From assembly GCA_015179045.1 (NCBI GenBank), contig WHUZ01000078.1, positions 241,352 through 305,351 on the forward strand: a stretch of 64,000 nucleotides of DNA, read 5' to 3'. The DNA is from Kalaharituber pfeilii (taxonomy: Eukaryota; Ascomycota; Pezizomycetes; Pezizales; Pezizaceae). A model generated the notes under the pieces. The model searched no databases and was not told where the DNA came from. It worked only from the letters and a program-made list of their open reading frames with translations. The first letter of the stretch is position 1, and each line of letters opens with the position of its first letter. This document shows, piece after piece, positions 30,115 to 40,519 of the stretch. A program made the position numbers and the translations under genes.

Positions 30115-32430
30115 GTTCTTTACCTAGGTGGAAATCATATTGCAGCTCTTATATTATAAGTAAGAGTATCAAAAATGCCTTCATAGTGCATGTATAGAAT
30201 AGAGAACTTTATATATATTAAATATGTCGAAAATTAGCTCCTCACGAATATAGAAACACCAGAAAAAAGAGAAGTTTATACCCTCAGTACTATGAGTACT
30301 AGGGTACTGGAACACTAGGATGCTACTATTGCACTGCGAAAGTGTACTACTATTGCAGTACTACTTCTCATATCAGACATACATCTTATTATGCCAAGAA
30401 ACTATAGATGACTGTAGCTTTATAGTTTCTAAATATAGGTACTAATTAGCAAAAAAGAGATTGTATTAGCAGCAGCATCATGATGCATAGTTTATGCTCT
30501 GAGTGCCCATACGTTTCTAGCCTTCTGACTCTCTGGCTTGGTACGCTCATTATAGTCTATCATAAAAGATAGCTTACACCCTCAGTACCTATAAAGCAAG
30601 TAATTCTACTACTAATATTGCGACATGCTTAACATGCTCACAATGTCTCCATTACACCCACAATGCAAGTAATTCTGCTGCCAGTATTGCAATATATTTA
30701 TCATGTTTAAAATGTCCTCTATTGTATTTATAATGCAAGTAATTCTGCTACTAGTATTGTGATATACTCAACATACTCAATATATCCTCCATTGTGCCCA
30801 CAATGCACGTAATCCTGCCGCCGGCATAGCAACGAGCTCAATGTACTTAACATGAGCAATGTACCCAATATATTCTACATTTTATATATATGCTTAATAT
30901 ACTCGAGTTTCTTAATATACCTAATATATTCTATATCTCATATATACATACTTAATATGCTTAAGATACTTAATATGTCTATATCTCATAAGCAAACTTA
31001 ATATTTTCAAATACTTAGTGTGTTCAATATGCTTAATGTACTCAATATACTTAATGTATTCTACAATTCCATATCTGATACGTATATCCAATATGTCCAA
31101 TGGTATGAAAATAGTCAATTAACTAGATTTAGCAATATCACAGCATGCCTAAACTGCCCTAGTTAGTACTTTATAGAATTGAAATCAAGTTTATAGTATT
31201 GAAAAGGCGCGGAGTCAGATACGTACTAGACTCTCTCTTGAATTACTGAATTAAGTGCTAGTGAGGTCACTTGGGTCCCCATTGGGTCTTGTATAGGTTG
31301 CCAAATTTGGAGCTAATCCTATAGAGTAGAGAGTTAGGGAGTTACCTATATAAAATTTCAGTCATATACTGGATAGGTGCTAAAGGTATTTTCCTCTAAA
31401 CCTTGGTATAGAGTATCAATTAAACTAAAGTTGAATGCTTTTTCTCTATACTAGCATAGGCATTTCTAATACTAACTATAAATGGAAATTAACATTAGCC
31501 AAAATTAAAATTGCTAGCATAGATATCACATAACTTATTTTTATTACATTATAGCTCTAGCTTTTACTTTGAATATATAGATACTATAGTAGTAGTTATA
31601 CGTTGTATTACTCTATAAAACTATAGCTAGTCATAGTCATACAACTGGTAGAGTGTGAGTCCAAGAAGTAGGGATGTTCTACCCACCTAGTAGGCAGCTC
31701 GAGCGTGGTTTAGATTCTGAGTTCGAACTATGGAATAACTGGCTACGTCTACTTTTTTGTATTGTGTAGTATTGATTTTTCACAAATTTCATATAGGCTT
31801 TTCAAATATATAGGAATCTAATTCAACATATGCAGATTAGTCTATTTTCTACATACCAAAGGACTAGTCTCATAACCAACCAAGCCTCAATATTTTTAAT
31901 ATATGTATCATTGTCACAACCTAATGCCTGTATCACTATACTTAGAGAAATAGTTACCGGCTACTAACTAGCTACTGCTCAATTACTAAACTTCTATAAT
32001 AAGCTAGCTACCGAACTATCAAGAGAGGCTAGTTACTGATCATCCACTAGATATGAAAAGTCTGCTTTCACTGCACATTCTTATTGTGTGTTCTTATTGT
32101 AAAAATTCTGTATTTTGCCACTATATCTTTGCTTCTTAGCTACAGGGCCTACTATGTATATAAGAGTCCAATATAGCTACCTTATAGATAGTTCTTTCCT
32201 TCTTCATTTGTTGTCTTGTCAATTAATGATTCACCTGGCTTGAGTCCATAACATCTCTAAACTACTGAACTGTAACACCTCTGAACTCCTAAACCATGAT
32301 ATCTCTAAACTCCTAAATCTTGATAGCTTTGAAATTACTAGAATCTACTAGAATGTATCTTTTGGTCATCTAGACAGCCTACTTGTAATATTATAATAGA
32401 TTATTACTTACCAATCGATACATTAACATG
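30115..32430. other. AT-rich degenerate DNA, no genes
   Basis: Low-complexity AT-rich sequence with short repeats such as AATGCAAGTAATTCTGCTRC (30610-30810) and TAATATACTYAATAT-like runs (30890-31090). ORFs are short and low-complexity. A tRNA-like block is listed separately. Confidence 0.7.
31625..31737 (+). ncRNA. tRNA-like block, possible SINE head
   Basis: CATACAACTGGTAGAGTG resembles a Pol III A box region, and GAGTTCGAACTATGG, about 75 bp later, fits a B box (GGTTCGANYCC-like). A complete cloverleaf cannot be drawn with confidence, so this could be a tRNA pseudogene or a SINE head. No clear tail or target duplication seen. Confidence 0.3.
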
Positions 32431-34625
32431 GCTTCTTCTGATGCTCTGCTCTCTACTCTAGCAACCTCAGAGATACCAGAAATGATCTTTAACTACTAGA
32501 TACAGGCCTAGCAGGCAAAACCTATACTAGCTAATGAAGCTGAGTATTATATGTACCAAGTAGAAGCTATCAATTTGTTTAATACTATAAATGAATACAG
32601 CACTACCCTCAAGCAGTGTGTCAAGAATCTCTATGAAGAAAATGAGGTATTCTCTCAACAATAGCAGGACCTTCTTAGACAACATGCCATCCTGTAGAAG
32701 TAGTTTAACGACATCCATATACAACTCTGTTGAGCAAATAAGACAGTTGACCATCTTACTACCAAGGCCCCAACTGCTCCTACCTCCTCCTCCTCCTCTA
32801 AAACAACTAAAGTACCTAATCCTGTGAGATATGTAGGGTTGTGAGAGAATCTCGATACCTTTAAGAATATAGTCAGCTTAAAGTTTAAAGGGAATTCCAA
32901 TCTTTTCTCTACTGAGAAGAGTAAACTTATCTATACTATAGGCCTCTTCAAGGGAAAAGCCCTTTTACATATCCAACTATATATCAAAGATAGAACTTTG
33001 ATACTGTAAACTATCAAAGTCCTTTTCGATATTCTTAATAAAGCCTTTGGTGATTTTGATCTACAAGAGACAGCGAGTCATAAGCTTACTACTCTACGTC
33101 AAGGAAATAAGAATATTTCGACTTACTACATAGAATTTATAAGATTAGCAAGCATAGTTGAACTATTGGAGTTTAGTAAATATATATAGTTTCAATCAGG
33201 GTTGTCAGTTGAAGTATAGAATAAGCTGCTTTCATATCCAAGAGCAAGAATATATCTAATCTGGCAATTGATCTCAAGGAGCAAATGGCCCAAGTTAAGG
33301 TAAATACTAAACAACAGCCTAACAATCCCTGCTTCACTACTACTCTATGAACTACTAGTACTACTTCTGCCATTATAGCCTTTCATCTATTATATAATGT
33401 AGGAGAAACTGTACCTATAGATCTATCAGCAACTCGACCTAATAAAGTTTCACCTGAAGAGAAGAAATGGCAGTGGGCTACTAAGGCATGTTTCGTCTGT
33501 GGTCAGAAGGGCCATCTTCTTATTCAATACCCTCTTCATTAAGAGAATTAGACTGTAAAAGTCAATATGATCTCTACTAATGAATCGACTACTAAACTGG
33601 CAAAAGTCCAGCTCCCTGCATAGACACTGATACTTATAGAAAGTAGAGAGCATCTATACTTATGTTTCAGATATCTAGTACTGCTATAATCAATATGAAG
33701 GAAGAAGCAATAGATGGGCTACTGTTTGTAGTAGAACCTATCTTAGTTGTTAATAAAAAGTCCATTACTGCTGAAGCTCTCATCGATACTAGTACCACTA
33801 GCTATGCCTTCATAGACCAGGATTTCATCAGACAGAATAACATCCCCATATACTTATTAAAAGTTGCCTATAATGTAGAAGTAATTGATGGTAGACCCAT
33901 TGCTACTAGACAAATTACTTATATTACCCATTTACGTATAATGATTCAGAACTATATAGAGATTGCTACATTATTTGTCACCAAGCTTGAATACTCTATA
34001 GTTTTAGACCTTTCCTAGCTGTACTTGCATGATGTATTAGTGCATTTTACTTTCTATACTATGAAATTCGATTCCGAATATTGCCAAAAATATTGCAATA
34101 TAACAAACAACTCTCAATCTGTTCAAGGAAGTCTACAACCTTCTGGACCACCTGCAAACCCTATTAGAATAGCAGCTATTAGTGCTTCTGCTTTCTCACT
34201 CCTTGCTTAGAAAAAAATAAACCAGATATTTCAGTTAAATTTATATGCTATAGATACCATTATCTTAGCTACCAAAAGCTTGAAAAAACAAGTACCTTAT
34301 AAGTATCATAAATATATTGACTTATTTTTTGAGAAAGAAGCTAGCAAGCTACCACCGCACTAATCTTATGACTATATGATCCCACTGCATAAGAGCAAAT
34401 AGCTACCATTCGGTCTACTATATAGTATGACAATTCAAGAGTTACAAACCCTTAGTACCTATATTGAAGAGAACCTATATAAAGACTTTATTCAGCATAG
34501 CTCATTACCTATCTACATAGCTAAAGGATAGGGTTAGGCAGTGAAAGTTAAGCTTTTTCATAGCTCAGTAAGACATACAACTTTGTATCCCTACCGCAAC
34601 ATACAATTTTACTTCGATTATCTTC
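32431..34625 (+). pseudogene. Gypsy-2 relic: gag, protease and start of RT, heavily mutated
   Basis: ATG at 32431 (MASSDALLSTLATSEIPEMI), then Gag with FKGNSNLFSTEKSKLIYTIG and FGDFDLQETASHKLTTLRQG, interrupted by many stops, mostly TAG where Gln or Trp is expected. The zinc knuckle CFVCGQKGHLLIQY has lost its last Cys (TAC). Protease is the longest clean frame (33662-34018): EALIDTSTTSYAFIDQDFI, with DTS for DTG/DSG. RT begins with YIDLFFEKEASKLPPH and IEENLYKDFIQHSSLPIY and stops near 34625. The AT bias and stop pattern resemble RIP. Confidence 0.8.
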
Positions 34626-35259
34626 AAACTGGCCTCAAATGAAAGTCCTACATCTCCTCTATATTTTTATGTAAAAAAATAATACATTTTATACTCTAAA
34701 TCTTACTGTATTTATAGTGAAACATAGCGAGTTTTAAGTAAATTTTTGCACTAGTAGGCTATCCGTGTCGTATCCTTACCATACTATAGCTTGGCAGTAA
34801 TAGCCAAAAAACTCCATAGAAAATAGACCCAGTAGTTTTCAAGATGGTCTATACCAAAAAGACATGACTTTTCGTCAACAACCTATCCCAATTTAGATGA
34901 CTTTTCATCGACAGCCCATATAAATTTTTACTCTAACATTATATACCACTATACTTCTCATTACAAACCTCCGGCAACTACAACTACTCTAACTACTTTA
35001 TTAAGTAATAATTCCAATTAGCAATAGATATTTTCAACATGTTTCATGTGCTAAAAATGACCCATTTTCTCATATGTGAAGTGGTTATTTCTAACAAATT
35101 CAATATGCTAAAAAGAATCTATTTTCCACATCTGCTAAGAACCTATGTATAGCATAGTTAATATGTGGAAAATAACTCATTTTCTCCATACATGATGAGA
35201 CTATTTAATATGTATAAAATAGTCTATTTTCTATATGCACTATAAGAGCTTTTATAATT
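34626..35259. other. AT-rich spacer with weak dispersed repeats
   Basis: Between 35030 and 35250 there are four diverged copies of a block like AAATGACCCATTTTCTACAT, the repeat also seen at 20925-21000. No coding sequence. Confidence 0.6.
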
Positions 35260-35419
35260 ATATCTCTTCAGAGTGTCCAAACTCTTTGACCTAGGGTTAA
35301 GATTTACTTACTTTTATATATTTAGGAGATACATTGGATACTAATGAGGGGCAATGATTTATAACATATACATATATAGGTAAAAAGTTTGCCACTTGAT
35401 TAGATTTACCTATATTACT
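35260..35419. repeat. Satellite leader, decayed copy
   Basis: Matches 40290-40460: shared CCTAGGGTTAAGATTTA, ATATTTAGG, ATTTATAACATATA and TTTGCCACTTGATYAGATTT. It directly precedes a satellite array in both places. Confidence 0.75.
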
Positions 35420-36157
35420 AGTACATCAACAGCTCATTGATCTATAGGTACCTAAACCTCACACCTACAAGATTGCTGACATACAGAAGCATCGACTGGC
35501 ACCTGAGCTGCTTATCGACTGACCCCTAAATCTCATGCCCACAAGGTTGGCTACATGAAGGCACATCGACATCTTATCGATCTATAGGCAACTGAACCTC
35601 GTACCTGCAAAATTGCTGACATGCAGGTACATCGACCGATGCCTGTACTCCTTATCGACTGGCCTCTGAATCTCACACTCACGAGGTTACCTGCATGATA
35701 GCATATTGATAGCTTATCAATCTATAAGCACCTGAACCTCATGCCTGCGAGATTGCTGACATACAAGTGCATCGACTGGCACCTGAACTGTTCATTGATT
35801 GGCTTCTGAATCTTATGCCTATGAGGTTGCTCACACAAAGACATATCGAAAGCTCATCAATCTATAGGCCCCTAAATCTCATGCCTACGAGGTTGCCTGC
35901 ATGAAGGTATATCGAAAGCTCATCAATTTATTGGTATCTAAACCTTGCGCCCATAAGATTGCTGACACATAGGTACATCAACTGGCACCTGAACTGCTCA
36001 TTGATTGACTCCTGAATCTCGCGCCCCTGAGGTTGCCTGTATGAAGGCATATCGATAGCTCATCAATTTATAGGCATCTGAATCTTGCACTTGCAAGGTT
36101 GCCTATATGAAGGTATATTGAAAGCTCATCAATTTATAGGCACCTGAACCTTACACC
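35420..36157. repeat. Decayed copy of the 66/74-bp satellite
   Basis: About eleven diverged units with the same landmarks as the 40.5 kb array (CATCRAYAGCTCATCAATYT, GGCACCTGAACTGYTCATYG). CGCGCG cores are replaced by CATGCC, TATGCC and similar, mainly C-to-T and G-to-A. Confidence 0.9.
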
Positions 36158-36766
36158 TGTAACGAACCAACCTCCACTACGGCCGAAATACTCCTCCCGC
36201 ACGTGACACGCGAGACCCGAGGCCCCGAGACTCTGCCACAGCCCGAACTCCTGCCGAGCCGCCGCGTAGCGGCAGTACCTGAAAGCTCCGACCCTCGCCG
36301 CCTGCCCTGAGTCCTTACGCACAGTAGCCGCTTGCATCCCGGTCGCTGCCCGTATGTTCCTGCATATTCCCTGCCACAGCCCGAACTCCTGCCGAGCCGC
36401 CGCGTAGTGGCAGTACCTGAAAGCTCCGACCCTCGCCGCCCGCCCCGAGTTCTTACGCACAGCAGCCGCTTGCATCTCGGTCGCTGGGTTCTAACCCTAA
36501 CCCTAACCCTAACCCTAGAATGTTCTTCTGCCAAGATTCCTGGGCTCTCCATAAAGGAGGCTCATCCCCACGTCCCTCTCTGCTCCTCACGTAACAACTT
36601 GTATCCACACTCAGGCTGTACGTAATTCTGCATACATCCCTCTACATCATATAGCGCCGACTGTCTCTACCCGCCGTAAACTCCACTGCCTCCCTGGCAC
36701 CCGCTGCCTCCCTGGCACGCGCTGCCTACCCTGTATCTCGACCCCGGCCCTGACCCGTTCTTTACA
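36158..36766 (+). repeat. Gypsy-3 5' LTR
   Basis: Starts TGTAACGAACC, ends TTCTTTACA. U3 holds a 138-bp tandem duplication (36233-36370 and from 36371) and then four telomere-type repeats, followed by a TATA-like ATAAAG (36551) and the predicted RNA start near 36588. Confidence 0.75.
36491..36517. repeat. Interstitial telomere-type repeats in the LTR
   Basis: CTAACCCTAACCCTAACCCT continues to a fourth repeat and CTAG: four CCCTAA (TTAGGG) units about 35 bp upstream of the TATA-like box. Too short and too internal to be a chromosome end. Confidence 0.95.
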
Positions 36767-36768
36767 CT

Positions 36769-36777
36769 TTGTTACGT
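36769..36777 (+). promoter_or_regulatory. Gypsy-3 self-primer binding site
   Basis: TTGTTACGT, three bases after the LTR. Exact reverse complement ACGTAACAA is at 36589-36597 in the LTR, about 35 bp downstream of ATAAAG. Same spacing logic as Gypsy-1. Confidence 0.65.
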
Positions 36778-36797
36778 CGCACCAATCGGTCGCCGCT

Positions 36798-37925
36798 ATG
36801 TCTGGAACCCCAGCAATCGCCAGCAACTCAACCGGTAACCCCCCGACACAGCAGCACAAATCGCGACTGCCTGGAGAGCCCTGTGCACCACCATCACTAC
36901 CACTCCCCTGGTCCCTGACGACTCCCCGACTATTCCCGTTGGCACTCCTGGAGAGTTTGTAACCTACATCTACTCAGCTCACGGTAGTGGAGTGATCTCA
37001 GCAATCTAAGGAGTTGCAGCAAACTTCAATATACCTGAGCACGGCACCACTAAGGTGGCCGAAACCCTGTGGAAGTACTATTACCAAGGCTTCCGTTACG
37101 GTGTCCAGCAACGACTCAATGCCATCTCAGCACAAACCGTAACTCAGGGAAGTACCCAAGTAACGGAAAGTTCCAAGGCCCCGAAAGTTGCAGACCCAGC
37201 CCCATTTGATGGAACCAGAGAGAGGTTTAAGGAGTTTGTCACTCAGTTACACCTCGTCTTCAACGCCAACCCATCCCGCTATGACAGTGACACCAAGAAA
37301 CTCTCCTACGCCGCCTCCTACCTGTCCGGAAACGCCAGGCAATGGTTCCAACCCCACTTCAATGAAAGTACAGGACAAGTCACCTTCACAGACTATGCTG
37401 CCTTGGTCGCCGCTTTGAGAGCCGCCTTCGATGATCCTGACGCCAGAACGACCGCCGAAAGGAAACTAAAAGCCCTTAAGCAAGGCAACGACAATTGTTC
37501 CACCTACCATGCGAAATTTGCCCCCCTGGCCGCGACTCTTGGATACGATGACCAAACAAAAATCGACTTTTTCCGAAATGGGCTCCGGTTCCAGGTCAAG
37601 AACCACCTCATCAGCGTCCTCAACGAGCCGACCGACTTCGACGCTTTTGTTAGGCTGTGTATAGGTATCGATAACAAGGACAGAGCCTTACACGCCTCCA
37701 CCCCCGCCTCTATCACCAAACCCACTGCCCTCACCCTTCACAGGCCCCCGGAGGAACTGTCCCAATGGACCTCTCAGCAACTCAAACCCAAATCAGCCGG
37801 AGCCGAGGACCCCTCTCAGATGAAGAAAAAAAGAGGCGCCGGGAAAATAATTTGTGCATGTACTGCGGACAACCGGGGCATTGGGCCACCAATTGCCCTC
37901 TTCGAGGAAGAACCCAAATGATTAC
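36798..37925 (+). pseudogene. Gypsy-3 gag, frameshifted
   Basis: ATG at 36798 (MSGTPAIASNSTGNPP). The frame breaks and includes a TAA at about 37008. The main frame 37055-37755 is clear Gag: VADPAPFDGTRERFKEFVTQ, KKLSYAASYLSGNARQWFQP, ALRAAFDDPDARTTAERKLK. A second shift near 37755 leads to MDLSATQTQISRSRGPLSDE and the CCHC knuckle CMYCGQPGHWATNC. It would package element RNA. Three or more breaks make it nonfunctional. Confidence 0.88.
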
Positions 37926-37929
37926 ATCA

Positions 37930-38185
37930 GCAAAATTCCTCCATCCTGGTCCGCCTGCCCCTTTCCTGGTCCGTCCTGGTCACTTCCAGTCCTCTCTCCA
38001 AAGCCCTGGGTGGGCCAGGTCTGACCGGGCCCGACTCTAACTCCCTGTGCGAAGCCTGGTCCCCCCTGCTGTGTCGGCCGCTGTCCGGGTCCACGCCGGT
38101 CCGCCACCCATTGTCCTGGTCTCTCCAGGGCCCACTAGGCACTTCTGTTCCACTCTTGGTTCAACCTGGTCCGTACTTATCTATC
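37930..38185. other. CCTGGTCC-rich spacer
   Basis: Irregular repeats of CCTGGTCCG and related motifs. Neither Gypsy nor LINE sequence is recognised, and there is no gene. Confidence 0.6.
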
Positions 38186-38237
38186 CCTCGCCACTGCCCA
38201 GAGGGCGGCATGCGAGTAATAATATAAAAAAAAAAAA
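38186..38237 (+). mobile_element. 52-bp LINE 3'-tail micro-insertion (tail A)
   Basis: Consists only of CCTCGCCACTGCCCAGAGGG ... GCGAGTAATAATAT and 12 A. Target duplication GTACTTATCTATC (38173-38185) versus GTACTCATCTATC (38238-38250), one mismatch in 13. Confidence 0.88.
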
Positions 38238-38250
38238 GTACTCATCTATC

Positions 38251-38640
38251 GGACGAATACTCAGGATGGCCGGATACTCAGGGCGGACAGCCAACCGGAA
38301 CGGACGGACACTCAGGACGAACGCTCAGGATGGTCGAGTAGGCAGAATAGACGAGCACTCAGGACGGACGGTCACTCAGGACGGACGGACGGACGGACAC
38401 TCAGGACGGATAGACAGACACTCAGGACGGATAGACGGACACTCAGGACGGATAGACGGACACTCAGGACGGATAGACGGACACTCAGGACGGATAGACA
38501 CTCATCAGCCACAGATACTTACTACTTAGGATCGGCAGACATTCAGGATGAACATTCAGGACGGACCGATAGGCAGAACGGATGTGCACTCAGGGTGGAC
38601 AGACACTCAAGACAGATGGATACACAAGATGGACAAACAA
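38251..38640. repeat. 21-bp minisatellite
   Basis: Core unit ACACTCAGGACGGATAGACG repeated in register at about 38395-38500, with diverged units either side. The period divides by 3, so a GHSGRID frame stays open by chance. Confidence 0.9.
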
Positions 38641-39757
38641 CCACGGTACACTATCCCCTTATCCGAGCTTCCGGTCATCGGGCAGCCCAAACCATCTATC
38701 CAGATGTCCCGTGTCGTCTTCTATCTGTATAGATCATGCGGCTGTCCACTAGCCCTTATCTGCAACCTATGCAGACGTCTCTAGCTCGTAACTGTGAAAG
38801 ACAGTGAAAGTAGATAATTGGCTATACGTAAAAATTTCCCATCTATACAGAAGGTAAACGCACAGATAAAATCAAACCCCATAACGAGCAACTCCTCAGA
38901 TGATATATTCGAGATTGAGAACTAGGAACAGACAAGTAAATCAGTGCATATTGGTATAAAGGACATGAAGAGGACGGGTTCCCAATTCAAATGCAAATTA
39001 AAGACAGCACAGAAACAAATAAGTGAAGCAAGCATTAACAACGTACGATAAGATATGTTATTGAAAAACGAATCAAAAAACAGCACCCAGTGCACCGGGC
39101 TCACCATAGCCCTTAGGGCGGTATGCGATTAATCATATAAAAAAAAAAAAAAAGTGTACCGGGCGAACACTTGCTCCAAGTAGTGTCAACTGAAGGATGT
39201 CGCCGTTCACACAGCATGAGGGGATGATATGTAAGACCTCGCGGAAAGTTGCTCGTAGCCATTTGCATAACATAGTACCGTGTGGTATGTAAGAGAGATA
39301 AAACTTAGGCCCAGCAATGAGGTACTTGAAAGCACAATAAAATAGTATAATGAGATCATACACCATAATGGGAATATCAACGAACTATACCACAAAAGAT
39401 AGAAAATGGTAAGCATATATAACAAAAAGAGTGAGTCAAGACAATGAATGAAATCGAACAATAGAGCAGAGCGAAGCAATGAGGTACCCGAAAGCAGAAT
39501 AAAACAATATAATGAGATCATACACCATAATGGGAATATTAACGAACTATACCACAAATGATAGAAAACAATAAGCATATATATATAACAAAAAGAGTGT
39601 GGTCACGGGAATACACACCTGAAATTCGTAGAGACTAATATTAATAAATGTACCAGTATGTATCGATATCAATATGATTGTTCAGCAGCCATATACTTGG
39701 AGGCCGTTGGCCATGCAGTATTGGAACTACATGAGCTGCACCTTCTACGCATTGTAG
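38641..39757. other. Spacer with a 162-bp tandem duplication
   Basis: Blocks at 39319-39440 and 39481-39600 match (GAGGTACYYGAAAGCA ... CATACACCATAATGGGAATA ... CAAAAAGAGTG) at a distance of 162 bp. Otherwise no gene seen. A 52-bp LINE tail insertion is listed separately. Confidence 0.75.
39101..39152 (+). mobile_element. 52-bp LINE 3'-tail micro-insertion (tail A), second case
   Basis: TCACCATAGCCCTTAGGGCG ... CGATTAATCATAT plus about 14 A. Target duplication AGTGCACCGGGC (39089-39100) versus AGTGTACCGGGC (39153-39164). Same length and starting point as the insertion at 38186. Confidence 0.88.
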
Positions 39758-40282
39758 CTAGCAGCAAAATCGGCCGGAGCGTGAACGTTTAAGCAAAACC
39801 ATACCGTGATCTGCATCTGGTAAGCTGGTCGGATCATGGTACCCAAGAACGTCAAGCAACATAAGGTCAAGAACCCATCCAAAGTCCTTATCCGATCTGA
39901 ATTGAGGCAAACGCAGATATCTCCGCCAGTAGGGAGACTTTGTAAAGGTGCATGGTACTGGCCATGTATAATACAATACAGGTAACGCAACCTTGCGGCC
40001 TTGAAAGGTTTCCTCCATTGTAGCATCGGCATATCGAATCCACAGAGCATGACGTACAGGTTTGCGACGGCGACGGGTACCCTCGAGAGTACAATGCAAA
40101 GAAGTTTGCTCAAAAACAGAAGGATTCTGAATGGATGGCAGTGATAACTTCAACTTATATGCAGGCCGAATAAGAAATGATGATTTGAATCCCGCGTAAT
40201 CACCGAACAATTCTCGCAACCACGAACCATGCCCGAACAGGTCATTGAGTAGACGTAAGGTAGAAATGCATAGATAACGAGC
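39758..40282 (-). pseudogene. Unrecognised gene fragment, 174 codons
   Basis: An open frame with non-repetitive, protein-like composition: ARYLCISTLRLLNDLFGHGS, WLRELFGDYAGFKSSFLIRP, KLSLPSIQNPSVFEQTSLHC, HALWIRYADATMEETFQGRK, SDKDFGWVLDLMLLDVLGYH, ending KRSRSGRFCC. No start codon is visible at the upstream edge, where the satellite leader begins (40290), so it is a 3' fragment. I do not recognise the family. Confidence 0.45.
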
Positions 40283-40289
40283 TGAGTAT

Positions 40290-40519
40290 TATATCCCTTT
40301 AGAGTATCTAAACTCTTCGGCCTAGGGTTAAGATTTAGTTACTTTTACATATTTAGGGTACACGTTGGATACCAACGAGGGGTGACGATTTATAACATAT
40401 ATATATATAAGTATAGGGTTTGCCACTTGATCAGATTTGCCTATGTTACTAGCACATAGTGACAACTGATAAACTGGCTTGTCATTTGAATCTGGTTGCT
40501 GGCATAGCACAAAGTTGCA
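40290..40519. repeat. Satellite leader, younger copy
   Basis: Counterpart of 35260-35419 (CCTAGGGTTAAGATTTA, GCCACTTGATCAGATTTGCC). It is followed by the start of the 66-bp array. Confidence 0.75.

Larger units (their letters stand above)
36158..37925 (+). mobile_element. Gypsy-3, LTR plus gag only
   Basis: Plus-strand Ty3/Gypsy element: LTR 36158-36766, self-primer site, gag from about 36798. After the CCHC knuckle (about 37900) the sequence leaves the element, and no protease, RT, integrase or 3' LTR is found. It inserted into, or recombined with, the end of the decayed satellite. Confidence 0.85.

Noticed and set aside
36491..36517. Chromosome end
   Set aside because: Only four telomere-type repeats, inside an LTR with element sequence on both sides.
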